From Acidobacteriota bacterium (GTDB lineage: Bacteria > Acidobacteriota > Terriglobia > Acidiferrales > UBA7541), in assembly GCA_013289835.1 (NCBI GenBank), contig JABCZG010000025.1, forward strand, positions 1 through 64,000: 64,000 nt of DNA, given 5' to 3'. The notes beneath the pieces were generated by a model that searched no databases, had not been told where the DNA came from, and saw only the letters and a program-made list of their open reading frames with translations. Shown piece after piece: positions 51,178-62,410 of this stretch. Position 1 is the first letter of the stretch. The number at the start of each line of letters is the position of its first letter. A program made the translations under genes and the position numbers.

Positions 51178-52533
51178 ATGAAACTGCTGCAAAATTTCCC
51201 GTCGCTACCAGATGCTGCGCGTCGAACGAATCGTCTCTTCGTGTTTTTCACCGTGCTGTTGGTGATGCTCGCCGGAATGGTGTCGTCCGTTAGCGCGCAG
51301 ATGGCGGCGCCGAAGAGGACCGTGGTTCATCCCGGGCGTTTGCTCAACGTGCGCACGGGAGAGCTGCGCGCAAATCAGGCCATCGTCATCGAAGGCGACA
51401 AGGTCGTGCAGATTGCGCCGTCCAGCGAAGTCAAGTCCGCCGCGGGCGATACCGTGATTGATCTTCCGGAGGCAACGTTGCTGCCGGGCTTAATAGACAT
51501 GCACACCCACCTGACGTTCGATCTGAACTCGCTCGGATACCAAGGGCTCTCGATTTCAACGGCACGCGAGGCGCTGCACGGCGCGAGAAACGCGAAGCGC
51601 ACGCTGGAAGCGGGTTTCACGACGGTGCGCAACGTCGGCGCGAAGGACTACGCAGACATCGCGCTCCGCGACGCCATCAATGATGGCGATGTGATTGGAC
51701 CGCGCATGGTGGCGTCCGGGCCCGCGCTCGGAATTACCGGCGGTCATTGCGATGAAAATCTGCTGCCGCCCGCATTTCACCTTCAGGGCGACGGCGTGGC
51801 CGACGGCGTCGAGGCCGTGCAACACAAAGTCCGCGAAGTCATCAAATATGGTGCGGACGTGATCAAGATCTGCGCCACCGGCGGCGTTCTGTCGAAGGGC
51901 GATGACCCGAATGCGTCGCAGTTTACGCTCGAGGAGATGAAAGCCATCGTCGCGGACGCGCACCGGCTCGGGCGAAAAGTCGCGGCACACGCCCACGGTG
52001 CGGAGGGTGTGCGCTGGGCGTCGGAGGCCGGCGTTGATTCGATCGAGCACGGCCACTTGATGGACGACGCGGCGGTCGCCACGCTGAAGAAAAATGGAAC
52101 CTATCTTGTGCCAACGCTCTTTCTCGGGGAATACATGGAAAAAAATATTGAGCACAGCGACGTTCCGGAATATTCCAAGCAAAAGATGCGCGATGTTGCC
52201 GCAGCCATGCAGAAGAACGTGAAGAAAGCATTTGACGCCGGCGTGAAAATTGCGTTTGGCACGGACGCGGCCGTTTATCCGCACGGGCTGAATGCCGGCG
52301 AATTCCACGTGTATGTGAAACTGGGCATGACGCCGCTTGCGGCTATCCAGACCGCGACAATCAATGCGGCGGACCTGCTCGGCCCGAAATTCAAGGTTGG
52401 CATGTTGGAGCCTGGAAAATTCGCAGACATGATCGCAGTGGATGGCGACCCCACGAAGGACGTAACCATCCTCGAGCATGTAAAATTTGTGATGAAAGGC
52501 GGGACGGTCTACAAGAACGAATACGGCAAGTAG
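51178..52533 (+). CDS. Exported metal-dependent amidohydrolase
   Basis: 451 residues from the ATG at 51178, which gives a signal peptide (roughly 1-41, VSSVSAQM). Imidazolonepropionase/prolidase-like amidohydrolase: metal ligands in GLIDMHTHLTF, the Lys segment VIKICATGGVLSKG, histidines in AAHAHGAEG and SIEHGHLMDD, and the final Asp in AFGTDAAVYPHG. Members hydrolyse dipeptides or cyclic amides; substrate not determinable here. It is followed 14 bp later by dnaG. Confidence 0.9.
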   Translation: MKLLQNFPSLPDAARRTNRLFVFFTVLLVMLAGMVSSVSAQMAAPKRTVVHPGRLLNVRTGELRANQAIVIEGDKVVQIAPSSEVKSAAGDTVIDLPEATLLPGLIDMHTHLTFDLNSLGYQGLSISTAREALHGARNAKRTLEAGFTTVRNVGAKDYADIALRDAINDGDVIGPRMVASGPALGITGGHCDENLLPPAFHLQGDGVADGVEAVQHKVREVIKYGADVIKICATGGVLSKGDDPNASQFTLEEMKAIVADAHRLGRKVAAHAHGAEGVRWASEAGVDSIEHGHLMDDAAVATLKKNGTYLVPTLFLGEYMEKNIEHSDVPEYSKQKMRDVAAAMQKNVKKAFDAGVKIAFGTDAAVYPHGLNAGEFHVYVKLGMTPLAAIQTATINAADLLGPKFKVGMLEPGKFADMIAVDGDPTKDVTILEHVKFVMKGGTVYKNEYGK

Positions 52534-52547
52534 GAAATCGTCACTGA

Positions 52548-54311
52548 ATGGCAGAAGCAGGATCATTTGCGGAGAAGGTAAAACAACAAGCCGACATCGT
52601 TCGGGTTGTCGGCGAATATGTTCGCCTGAAAAAGAGCGGACAGAACTTCACGGGGCTTTGTCCGTTCCACGCGGAAAAATCGCCGTCGTTTGCCGTGCAT
52701 CCCACGAAGCAGATTTATCACTGCTTTGGTTGCGGCGTGGGCGGCGATGTTTTCAAATTTGTGATGGAAATGGAGAAATGCGCGTTTCCCGAGGCCATTC
52801 GCGTCGTCGCCGAAAAGTGCGGAATATCGATTCCGCGCCCGAAGGATCGCTCGCCGGAAGAGCGCAAAGAAAATCAGCAGCGGTCCGTGCTCGTGGAGAT
52901 GCACCGCGAGGCGCAATCGTTCTTCGTAAAGCAACTCGAAGGCACGCTGGAAGGGAAGGCCGCACGCGCGTATCTCGAAGATCGCGGATTGGATAAAGAC
53001 ACCATCACGCGTTTCGGAATCGGATATGCGCCCAGTGGCGGCGACCTGTTGCTGCGCCATTTGAAGTCGAAATACAGCGAGAAACTTCTTGTGGATTCGG
53101 GGCTGGTTTCACGCGATCAAGGCGGGCGTCTCTTTGACCGCTTCCGACGGCGCATTACATTTCCTATTTCAAATGAGTCGGGAAAAATCGTCGCGTTTGG
53201 ATGCCGCGCACTTGGCGACGACCAACCCAAATATCTGAATTCACCCGAAACGCCGATCTATTCGAAGAGCAATCTGCTCTATCACATGGATCGCGCAAAA
53301 GAAGGTATCCGGCGGCAAGATTTCGCGATTCTGGTCGAAGGCTACATGGACGCCATCGCCGTGGCGCGCGCGGGGATCAGCAACGTGGTGGCCAGTTGCG
53401 GAACCAGCCTTGCCGAACCGCAAATCAAATTGCTGGGGCGTTTCACCCGCAGGGTCATCGTGAACTATGACCCCGACGCGGCTGGACAGACGGCGACGGA
53501 GCGATCGCTCGTGCTCCTGCTGGAGCAGGATTTTGAAGTGCGCGTGCTCGCGCTGCCGCCGGTTGGTAACAAAAAAGCGGATCCGGATCTCTTCATCCGC
53601 GAAATGGGAAAAGACGCCTATCTGAAATTGCTGAAGGAAGCGCCGCCGTACGTGGACTACCTGATCGCGCGCGCGCGGCAGATGGATTTGACCACCGGCG
53701 AAGGCAAGCAGCGGGCGCTCAATTTCCTACTGCCATATATACAGAAAATTCCTAACGGTATTTTGCGTTCAGAATGGGCCACGCGCATTGCTCAACAGCT
53801 TCGCATTGAAGAGCCGCTTCTCCGCTCGGCATTAAGCAAGGCGGCGAAGGAGCGGCGCAGTGAAATCAAGACCGCGCCAGAATTGATTGGCCGCGCGGCC
53901 AAACCGGTCGAACGGCGATTGATTCGCATGCTCGCGGAAGCCGAGGGCTTCCGGCACGAGCTTGCCCAGCAACTGCAAAATGCGCGCCTGTATCACGGCC
54001 TGGAGACGGAGAAGATCTTTGCGGCCCTGGTCATCGCCAGCCTGGCGGGCCAGCCGCTGCAAGCCACGGAAGTGGCCGCCGTGCTCGATGAGCGCGACCG
54101 CCGCCTGCTCTTTGAAATCCTGTTCGAGGAAGCTAACGAGCCGACCTGGGAGGAAGCGCAGAGCTGCATCGAGGCGTTGCAGAACCGCCAGGCCGAACAC
54201 GAACTCGCCGAAGTCCAGCGCAGCATCGAGGCCAACCCGCCCGCCCCAGAGATGCGCGGCCTACTTGAGAAGAAGCAGGATTTGATGCGGCGCCTCGCGG
54301 CAGCAAGGTGA
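52548..54311 (+). CDS. dnaG: DNA primase
   Basis: 587 residues. The N-terminal CHC2 zinc-binding domain has CPFHAEKSPSFAV and YHCFGCGVGGDVFKFV. The catalytic core includes the TOPRIM motif ILVEGYMDAIAVARAG and the later YDPDAAGQTATERS. The C-terminal helicase-binding region is helical. Complete. Together with rpoD downstream it recalls the macromolecular synthesis operon order, but a 745-bp gap separates them and rpsU is absent here. Confidence 0.97.
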   Translation: MAEAGSFAEKVKQQADIVRVVGEYVRLKKSGQNFTGLCPFHAEKSPSFAVHPTKQIYHCFGCGVGGDVFKFVMEMEKCAFPEAIRVVAEKCGISIPRPKDRSPEERKENQQRSVLVEMHREAQSFFVKQLEGTLEGKAARAYLEDRGLDKDTITRFGIGYAPSGGDLLLRHLKSKYSEKLLVDSGLVSRDQGGRLFDRFRRRITFPISNESGKIVAFGCRALGDDQPKYLNSPETPIYSKSNLLYHMDRAKEGIRRQDFAILVEGYMDAIAVARAGISNVVASCGTSLAEPQIKLLGRFTRRVIVNYDPDAAGQTATERSLVLLLEQDFEVRVLALPPVGNKKADPDLFIREMGKDAYLKLLKEAPPYVDYLIARARQMDLTTGEGKQRALNFLLPYIQKIPNGILRSEWATRIAQQLRIEEPLLRSALSKAAKERRSEIKTAPELIGRAAKPVERRLIRMLAEAEGFRHELAQQLQNARLYHGLETEKIFAALVIASLAGQPLQATEVAAVLDERDRRLLFEILFEEANEPTWEEAQSCIEALQNRQAEHELAEVQRSIEANPPAPEMRGLLEKKQDLMRRLAAAR

Positions 54312-54338
54312 ACCTCGGCGCCCAGAGCGAGATGGCTT

Positions 54339-54468
54339 GGGAGGATTGGTTGGCCCCTCCCCCCATTTTTTGTAAGTGTTGATTCTAAGGAGTTTAGAAA
54401 TTTTGTAAGTCGTTTAGTTGCCACACTTACGAGGCAGCTCAGAGGTGTTGATTCTAAAGGAATTAGAC
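54339..54468 (+). repeat. Structured 3' repeat element, copy 2 (downstream of dnaG)
   Basis: It opens with a GGGAGG/CCTCCC hairpin, then a C-rich patch, then TTTTTTGTAAGTGTTGATTC, GGAGTTTAG, TTGTAAGTCGTTTAG, a central CACACTTACGAGG and the closing GGTGTTGATTCTAAAGG. These landmarks align in order with the minus-strand element at 640-521. It starts 27 nt after the dnaG stop, in the direction of transcription. Confidence 0.7.
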
Positions 54469-55057
54469 GGATGGTGATAGGCATGCCGCCAGATGCACAT
54501 GCTCATGGAGCCTCGGACCGCCGGCCCTGCGAGACTATAAGACCGGTGGATTGCACGAAAGGAATTGCGCAGGTTTACCTGACCAATAGTATACGCTAAG
54601 TGTATCAAAAGTCAAGGGAAAAGACCGGAGCGCTTCTGGGTTCCGGCCCCCGGGCCTCGAAATAAGCGGGATATTCCATGCTTAAGTGGACGGTGCAGAT
54701 CGCCGGCTTGCAGTCTTCCACACATTTCCACTAATTAAAACATTGACGCGGTGGGACTTAAACGTGTAGCGTAATAGGGTTTCGCGGGAAACGGTTTTGC
54801 CGTTCAGCGCATCTATATAGGTGTGTTTGGCGGCAGGTTTCCAGCCCCCAAAGTGCGGGAAGCGGGCAACGCACGGGGCCGGCGGCGGGCAAGCGGCGCG
54901 GCGCAGAGGTTTTCAATCAAAAAAGCGAGCGATCTTCCGGGAGAAATCCCCGTGGTTTGCGCATGCGCACCAGCCTGCCTGTGTCTTTTCCGGTGAGCAC
55001 GGTTCCGGGCCATGCCCGGCAGCGCCTGGGAGAGCGGTTCGATAGCGGGAGGAATTT
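54469..55057. other. Long leader/intergenic region upstream of rpoD
   Basis: About 590 bp without a convincing gene or recognisable RNA. It includes an AT-richer patch (around 54590-54620 and 54660-54780) followed by GC-rich sequence with short hairpins near the rpoD start. A candidate promoter is listed separately. A long structured 5' untranslated region is possible. I looked for 4.5S, 6S and tRNA-like signatures and saw none. Confidence 0.5.
54743..54772 (+). promoter_or_regulatory. Candidate rpoD promoter
   Basis: TTGACG and TAGCGT separated by 18 bp in the AT-richer part of the gap. It would give a leader of about 280 nt. Tentative. Confidence 0.3.
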
Positions 55058-56800
<1,743 letters not shown>

Positions 56801-56823
56801 ACAGAAACGAAATTGGAAGCAAG

Positions 56824-56857
56824 AAACGCCCCGGGTCAAGAGCCCGGGGCGTTTTTG
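56824..56857 (+). terminator. Intrinsic terminator of rpoD
   Basis: A perfect 12-bp stem (AAACGCCCCGGG with CCCGGGGCGTTT) closes a 7-nt loop and is followed by T residues. Confidence 0.95.
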
Positions 56858-56871
56858 TCTGAAATGAACTC

Positions 56872-57114
56872 CTAGCCGAGCCGTCTGACTAACTCGTCTT
56901 TTGACAGGCCGGTCCAGATGCTGACTCTCGTCAATATGTCGTTCAAGGTTCCCTTGGCCACGACTTTGTGATCGGGCACGGTCACGTTATGCTCACCCGC
57001 CGCTGAAATTCTGCGCAGGCGCACATGGCTTCCTCGTTGGCGCACTTTTTCGTAGCCGATCGATTCCAATAGCCGGATTAGTTGGCGGCCGCTAATCTGT
57101 GGCAGCCGGGGCAT
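56872..57114 (-). CDS. hicA: HicA-family toxin (mRNA interferase)
   Basis: 80 residues with the HicA double-stranded-RNA-binding-like fold. Conserved elements are GRQLIRLLESIGYEKVRQRG and SHVRLRR with the catalytic His, then VTVPDHKVVAKGTLNDIL. In characterised pairs HicA cleaves mRNA and HicB neutralises it. Here it follows the antitoxin gene and overlaps it by 23 bp. Confidence 0.88.
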   Translation of the reverse strand: MPRLPQISGRQLIRLLESIGYEKVRQRGSHVRLRRISAAGEHNVTVPDHKVVAKGTLNDILTRVSIWTGLSKDELVRRLG

Positions 57115-57310
57115 GAACTGGTTTCAATTCGGAAACGACTAGGATGTCGATTTCGGTGGCGGGAGTCCGGTCTTCGAAATGGAGGGCGACAGCTTCGCGG
57201 ATGTTCTTATAAAGTTCGTCGACAGTGCTGCCTTGGGTGAAGATGTCTTCGCCAATACCGCGGGCACACCAAGCTTCGCCGTCGTTGTAGACCTCAACCT
57301 TGACCAGCAT
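57092..57310 (-). CDS. hicB: HicB-family antitoxin (short form)
   Basis: 72 residues with the partial RNase H-like HicB fold: VEVYNDGEAWCARGIG, then FTQGSTVDELYKNIREAVALH. A separate DNA-binding domain is lacking, as in short HicB/DUF1902-like antitoxins, so it may not repress its own promoter directly. It precedes and overlaps hicA, the less common antitoxin-first order. Reads toward rpoD convergently. Confidence 0.82.
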   Translation of the reverse strand: MLVKVEVYNDGEAWCARGIGEDIFTQGSTVDELYKNIREAVALHFEDRTPATEIDILVVSELKPVHAPAATD

Positions 57311-57349
57311 TTTGTTATCTTAGCTCAATTATTCCCGGACATCTAACAT

Positions 57350-57874
57350 TCACTTTGGGCTGGCGGAGTTGCTCTCACGGGGCCGGCTGAAGCGCGAAAT
57401 CATCCGGGTGGCCCAGACGATCGTGAACACCAAAAAACCGGCGAGGACGTACCACATGCGGGAAGCGTCGGCCTTGTTCTCGGGATGCAGGTTGGACTGG
57501 ATCGCGTATTCGAATGTAAGAATGATGATGAGAAAGACGGCGCAGCCGAACCAGGCAAAATAGATTTTCATAAACTCCGTCGTCTCCGCGAGATGTTCCG
57601 GCGCGAGCCAGTAACGCTTGTTTGGAAGATTGACCAATTCCACCGGGATCACCGCGATTATTCGCGGGATAGCGAATCCAACCACAGCCGCCAAAACGCT
57701 CACGGCAACAAAAACGCCAAAGAAAGCCGGTTTCGTTTGCCAGCCGTTGGGCACGCCTCGCCCGTTAAAGTGTGAAGCCACCACCTCGGGCAATTGCGAA
57801 TAGTAGGAAGAAAAATGGAACGCCGCGTAAATCGCCAGCAGAACGAACAACAATTTGGGCAGCCGCGAATCCAT
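57350..57874 (-). CDS. DUF1648-domain membrane protein
   Basis: 174 residues. Four hydrophobic segments (about 7-23, 50-70, 105-125 and 140-157). The DUF1648 signature YYSQLPEVVASHFNGRGVPN lies after the first. DUF1648 occurs in bacterial membrane proteins of unknown function, including relatives of SdpI-type immunity proteins. Nothing in the neighbourhood clarifies its role. Confidence 0.85.
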   Translation of the reverse strand: MDSRLPKLLFVLLAIYAAFHFSSYYSQLPEVVASHFNGRGVPNGWQTKPAFFGVFVAVSVLAAVVGFAIPRIIAVIPVELVNLPNKRYWLAPEHLAETTEFMKIYFAWFGCAVFLIIILTFEYAIQSNLHPENKADASRMWYVLAGFLVFTIVWATRMISRFSRPRESNSASPK

Positions 57875-58055
57875 CGAAACCTCTTTGTTTCAGACTAGCC
57901 GACTCGCGCACCACCAGCAATCGTACTCCGCCGTTGCGTAGCGAGTTAGTTAGTCCAGGCGCTTCCTCGCCGAGGGCCTCGAGGATTTTTTCACCGTCAA
58001 CGCACTCGGGATGTCGCATACTAGTCTGTAAACCAGTCCCGGAATCGTGGAGCCG

Positions 58056-59903
58056 ATGAAACCAAAGCAAAAGATTGCCGCCATTGCGCTGGCAGCGCTG
58101 CTGGGAGCAGTCGCGTTTGGATTGTTTCGCACAAGGCAGTCAGCCAATGTGCCCGCGAAGGTTACCAAGGCCGCGACGGCAGTGACGGAGCAGACGCCTT
58201 TCGTGGATCAGACGCCACTATGGACGGCGCAGCGGCTGGCGAAGATGCCCACCAGTGCTGACGAGCGGCCGTTCGCCGAGAACGCGCTGCAGTTTGCAGA
58301 CAAGCACATGGATCTGGCCTATGCGGCGGCAGAGCGTGACGTAGAAGATCATCCACCGGCGCTGAACGCGCAAGCCCTGGAGATCCAGTCGCGGCTGAAA
58401 AAAGCCGAAGACGCGCTCGACGCCGACAATGCGCTAGTGGCGCGACTGATGGCGGAGGACGCCAAGGCCACCGGGGCCAGGAAAGACGCGCTGGACGATC
58501 AGCTCATTCTGGCCACCGCCCATCAGGAAGAGCATCAGGATGAAGTGGACGACGCCAAAGGAGACTTAGACCGCGCGGGGGGCGACCCCAAGCACCGCAT
58601 CGAGGCCATGATGGAGGAGCACAAAGCCTCTTCGCAGGCCACCGATGCTTTGCGCGTCGCGGTCACCGCGAGCGCCGACGAACACGGATTGATCCATCAC
58701 TTCTCGCAGTGGATGGCGCTCCACCAGAAGCAGCTTTTATTGTGGCAAGCAAAACAGCAGGCGGATTCAGCAGCGGCTGCTCTTTCGGCGAAACACAACG
58801 CCCTGGAAGCGCAGGTAAATGCGGGAAAAAACGGCGCGTCGCTAGCCAACGCGGAGGAAGTTGCCAGTCCCCCACCGAGCGGCAAGAATGCCGCGCCGCT
58901 GAGTCATGAAGAGTCCGCGGCCCTGGTGAAAGCCGCCAAGCGGCGGTCCGCAAGTCAAAAGACATTGGCGTCGTTTGATAAGCAGATCGATGATCAAAAG
59001 CAGCTGGCCGAAAACTACGGCAACTGGATTGGCGTCGTTGCCGCGATGCAGAAGGCCGTCGTGCATCAGGTGCTTACGGGCCTGTGCATCATTCTCGGCA
59101 TTTTTCTGTTTGGCTTGTTTTTCGATAGTTGGCTGGAGCGGCTGCTCGGCAAAACCTCGCTGGATCGCCGGCAAGTGGAAACGATGCGCACGTTGACGCG
59201 CGTATCGGTGCAAGTGGCGGCGGTGCTCTTTGTTCTGTTGGTGATTTTCGGACCGCCGAGCCAGCTCGGAACGATCCTGGGCCTGGCCGGCGCGGGGCTG
59301 ACCGTAGCGCTGAAGGATTTCATTGTGGGCTTTCTCGGCTGGTTCGTGCTGATGGGAAAGAACGGAGTGCGCCTCGGGGATTGGGTGGAGATCAACGGCG
59401 TGACTGGGGAAGTGGTCGAACTGGGGATGTTTCACACGGTGTTGCTGGAAACCGGCAACTGGACGGATTCGGGCCATCCGACGGGGCGGCGCGTGACCTT
59501 CACGAATAGCTACGCCATCGAAGGGCATTATTTTAATTTTTCCACTTCCGGGCAGTGGATGTGGGACGAATTGCAGGTAGTGCTCCCCACGGGGCAAGAT
59601 CCTTATCCCATCATCGATGCGATTCAAAAAAAGGTCACGGAAGCGACGACCGAAACCGCGAAGCAGGCCGAACAAGAGTGGCAACGCGCGGCCAGTTCGC
59701 GGCAGATGACCGCTCTAACAGCAGCGCCGGCCATCAACGTGAAACCGGTTGTCGGCGGCATCGAAATCGCCGTGCGGTACATCACGCGCGCCAATGAACG
59801 CTATCAACTGCGCGCAAAACTGTATCAGGCCGCGGTTGAGCTTCTTGGCGGGAAGTCGCCGGTTCCGGCAGAAGCTGAAAAGCAAGCAGCTGTTGCCAAG
59901 TGA
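58056..59903 (+). CDS. MscS-family mechanosensitive channel with long periplasmic coiled-coil
   Basis: 615 residues. An N-terminal helix or signal (about 5-25) precedes some 300 residues of Ala/Asp/Gln-rich coiled-coil (ALEIQSRLKKAEDALDADNA, DDQKQLAENYGNW). Helices at about 335-358 and 378-400 lead into the pore-lining helix and beta-domain (GLAGAGLTVALKDFIVGFLG, GVRLGDWVEINGVTGEVVEL). The C-terminal domain is at about 500-590. Architecture resembles MscK-type channels with a large periplasmic region, probably gated by membrane tension. Confidence 0.88.
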   Translation: MKPKQKIAAIALAALLGAVAFGLFRTRQSANVPAKVTKAATAVTEQTPFVDQTPLWTAQRLAKMPTSADERPFAENALQFADKHMDLAYAAAERDVEDHPPALNAQALEIQSRLKKAEDALDADNALVARLMAEDAKATGARKDALDDQLILATAHQEEHQDEVDDAKGDLDRAGGDPKHRIEAMMEEHKASSQATDALRVAVTASADEHGLIHHFSQWMALHQKQLLLWQAKQQADSAAAALSAKHNALEAQVNAGKNGASLANAEEVASPPPSGKNAAPLSHEESAALVKAAKRRSASQKTLASFDKQIDDQKQLAENYGNWIGVVAAMQKAVVHQVLTGLCIILGIFLFGLFFDSWLERLLGKTSLDRRQVETMRTLTRVSVQVAAVLFVLLVIFGPPSQLGTILGLAGAGLTVALKDFIVGFLGWFVLMGKNGVRLGDWVEINGVTGEVVELGMFHTVLLETGNWTDSGHPTGRRVTFTNSYAIEGHYFNFSTSGQWMWDELQVVLPTGQDPYPIIDAIQKKVTEATTETAKQAEQEWQRAASSRQMTALTAAPAINVKPVVGGIEIAVRYITRANERYQLRAKLYQAAVELLGGKSPVPAEAEKQAAVAK

Positions 59904-59921
59904 ACTGTCCCCGTGCTTTCC

Positions 59922-60425
59922 TTACTCTGCGGAGCTGCGCGCGCGGACTTGTTCCGAGGTCAGGCCGTAGAGCGGCGGCGTAGGCACGCCGAGCATACTG
60001 AGATAGAGATATATCTGTCCGCGGTGATGGATTTCATGTTCGACCATCAGCCGCAGCCATTTCCATTTCGTAATGTCGGCGCCGTCGGGGGTTTTGCATT
60101 TGCGTTGCAGGTCCTCGTCGCTCAGCTTTGCGAAGATCTCTAGCGATTCCGCGTGCAGCCGTTCCATGAAAGCGATCACGTTTTCAAGACCATCCGCCAG
60201 CTCTTTGCCGTGCGTGGTGTAGCGGCTGGTGTGTCCCTGCAAGTTTTCTGCCCACATAAAGCGCTCCGCCACGGCGAGGTGCCGCAGCAAGTCACCCAGC
60301 GTGAATTTCCCCGGCGCGTACGTCCAGTCGAGTGTGTCCGCCGGGATGCAGCGGGCCACACGCATGGTGCGCTCGCGCACATTTCCAAAGTATTGAAGGA
60401 AAGGCTGAATCGTGCGGATTTCCAT
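59922..60425 (-). CDS. DinB/YfiT-family protein
   Basis: 167-residue four-helix-bundle protein. Metal-binding His pattern: His in LLRHLAVAERFMW (about residue 49) and two in MVEHEIHHRGQIYLYLSMLG (about 128-132). DinB members include metal-dependent thiol transferases and bacillithiol-linked enzymes; the substrate here is unknown. Convergent with the MscS gene. Confidence 0.88.
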   Translation of the reverse strand: MEIRTIQPFLQYFGNVRERTMRVARCIPADTLDWTYAPGKFTLGDLLRHLAVAERFMWAENLQGHTSRYTTHGKELADGLENVIAFMERLHAESLEIFAKLSDEDLQRKCKTPDGADITKWKWLRLMVEHEIHHRGQIYLYLSMLGVPTPPLYGLTSEQVRARSSAE

Positions 60426-60462
60426 GGGAGCCTCGCCCGGAAGAATGTTCCGTATGCAAAGT

Positions 60463-61773
60463 TTATCGCAAGAGCTGGCGCGCGCGAATGGCGGAGACCG
60501 TAGCTCCGGTATAGAGCAGCGCCAGCAGCGCGTATCCTGCGACGAGTCCGGCGCCTTGCGCTACCCAGCCCAGCGCAACGCTCATGATCAGCTGCACCAC
60601 TGTGGTAAGAATCGCCATGGCGGATTGCGTCCGACCCATAAAATGGCGCGGCACGATGGACATCAAAGAAGACTGCGCCACCACGCCGCCCAGCGCGCGG
60701 CAGAATCCGAATGCGATCTGCATTAGCACGGCGCCCGCGACAAACGCCACGAACGGCGTCGCCATGTGCCCGGCGGCGAGCCCGGCGCATACCGCAACAT
60801 AGAGCGGCATGCGCAGCCGCTGCGGCAGTTGGCTGGCAATCAGTCCGCCGATGATTGCGCCGGTGGCCCAGCCCGATTCGAGAAAACCTAGTCCGCGAGC
60901 GCCGGCGTGAAGAATGTCGTTTGCCAGCGCGACGAGAACAACATTCGCGCTTACCACTCCCGCCATCATGATCGAATGCGTGATGCCCAGCGCCAGCACC
61001 ACGGGCTGCTCGCGCAAATACGCGAAGCCTTCCTTCATGTCCGCGTAGACGGCCAGCGAGAGACCGGCTTCCGCGACTTCGGGATTCTCTCCGGTTTCCA
61101 GAGCCTCGGCAGTGGCCTCCGTCGCTTCGCTGTATTCGCGCGGATATTTTTGGCTTTCGCGCGGAGAAACGTAACCGCGCCGCACCTGGTACAGGCAATA
61201 GGCCGACACAAAATACGTCGCGCCATCAATGGCCAGGATTCCCGCGATTCCGGCGGTGTTGTAAAGGAAGCCGACGAAGGCGCCGGCGATCAGCATGCCG
61301 CTCTGCACTCCCACGAGCACTGCGGCGTTCGCTCCGGTGAATTGGCTCGGCGGAATCACTTCCTGCACCAGCGCGTTCACCGTGGCCCAGTACATCGCGG
61401 AGCCCGTGCCGGTGATCAGCGTCATGGCGTACAGGTGCCAGAGCTGCAAGTGGCCGCGCCATGCAATGTAAGCGGTGGCGAGGACGAAAACGCCGCGCGT
61501 CAGATCGAGCAGGACGCCGAGGTAGCGCCGGTCAAAGCGATCGATCAGCACGCCGCCAAGGAACGGCACGAAGAGCCCCGGCAGCGTCATGACGATGACT
61601 TGCCCGCTGACCTTCAGGGTCGAATGCGTGGCCGCCAGGATGTACCAGCTCACGCCCGCGAAGTTCATCCCGCTGCCGAAGAGCGAGACGAACATGGCGA
61701 AAAAGAAAAAGCGGAAGCCGCGCTGCGCCCAGATCAGCTTCCAGTCCACCGTGTTTGTGGTTGCCTTCGCCAT
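60463..61773 (-). CDS. MFS transporter (MFS_3/enterobactin-exporter-like)
   Basis: 436 residues from the ATG at 61773 (MAKATTNTVDW); the longer frame to 61977 adds a non-membrane lead overlapping the divergent gene. About twelve helices with a central cytoplasmic loop (ESQKYPREYSEATEATAEAL). Family motifs: FLGGVLIDRFDRRYLGVLLD (motif A-like) and SQFTGANAAVLVGVQSGMLI. Likely drug or metabolite exporter; substrate unknown. Confidence 0.88.
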   Translation of the reverse strand: MAKATTNTVDWKLIWAQRGFRFFFFAMFVSLFGSGMNFAGVSWYILAATHSTLKVSGQVIVMTLPGLFVPFLGGVLIDRFDRRYLGVLLDLTRGVFVLATAYIAWRGHLQLWHLYAMTLITGTGSAMYWATVNALVQEVIPPSQFTGANAAVLVGVQSGMLIAGAFVGFLYNTAGIAGILAIDGATYFVSAYCLYQVRRGYVSPRESQKYPREYSEATEATAEALETGENPEVAEAGLSLAVYADMKEGFAYLREQPVVLALGITHSIMMAGVVSANVVLVALANDILHAGARGLGFLESGWATGAIIGGLIASQLPQRLRMPLYVAVCAGLAAGHMATPFVAFVAGAVLMQIAFGFCRALGGVVAQSSLMSIVPRHFMGRTQSAMAILTTVVQLIMSVALGWVAQGAGLVAGYALLALLYTGATVSAIRARQLLR

Positions 61774-61888
61774 GGAACTTATTAGCTTACTATCGTATCC
61801 TCGCTCGGCTGACGCCCGCCGTTTTCGAAGGTTCACAAAGGGAAGCCAACCCGCGGAACAGGGCCGCCGCGTGGAAATGGGGTCAAGG

Positions 61889-62407
61889 ATGAAGTGGATT
61901 CTTTGGATCTTTGTGGTGCTCGCCGGAATTCTGATTCTGGTCACGCTGATCGGATATGCGCTTCCAAAAGAGCACACCGTTACGCGTGAAGCGCGCTTTC
62001 ACCAGTCGCCGGGAGTCATCTGGAAAACCATCACAGATGTGGACACTATGCCGTCGTGGCGGCAGGGCTTGAAGAGCGTCCAACGCCTTCCCGATAAAAA
62101 CGGGCTGCCCGCTTGGGTGGAAACGACGGATTCCGGAATCATTCCGTACGAAACCGTGGCCTCTCAGCCGCCATCGAAACTCGTCGTCCGCATTGCCGAT
62201 CCCAAGCTGCCTTTTGGCGGCATGTGGACGTATGAAATCACTTCTTTGCCCTCGGGCACGAATCTGCGAATCCGCGAGGACGGAGAAATTTACAATCCTA
62301 TCTTTCGATTTCTGTCGCGCTTCGTCATCGGCTATAACGGCACAATTGAAACTTATCTGAAATCCGTGGCCAGGAAGTTCGGCGAACAGCCGCAATTGGG
62401 GAATTGA
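61889..62407 (+). CDS. SRPBCC-fold membrane-anchored protein
   Basis: 172 residues. N-terminal helix (MKWILWIFVVLAGILILVTL) then a START/SRPBCC-like domain: HQSPGVIWKTITDVDTMPSW, GGMWTYEITSLPSGTNLRI and the C-terminal helix GTIETYLKSVARKF. Such domains bind hydrophobic ligands. ATGs at 61877 and 61889 are both possible. It is followed 3 bp later by the DUF3052-like gene, probably co-transcribed. Confidence 0.8.
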   Translation: MKWILWIFVVLAGILILVTLIGYALPKEHTVTREARFHQSPGVIWKTITDVDTMPSWRQGLKSVQRLPDKNGLPAWVETTDSGIIPYETVASQPPSKLVVRIADPKLPFGGMWTYEITSLPSGTNLRIREDGEIYNPIFRFLSRFVIGYNGTIETYLKSVARKFGEQPQLGN

Positions 62408-62410
62408 ACG

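Noticed and set aside
54469..55057. Possible 4.5S RNA or tRNA in the rpoD upstream gap
   Set aside because: No conserved SRP loop, T-arm or anticodon arrangement could be found by eye.
60463..61977. Long start for the MFS transporter at 61977
   Set aside because: The extra 68 residues are non-membrane, lack a ribosome-binding site and overlap the start of the divergent SRPBCC gene.
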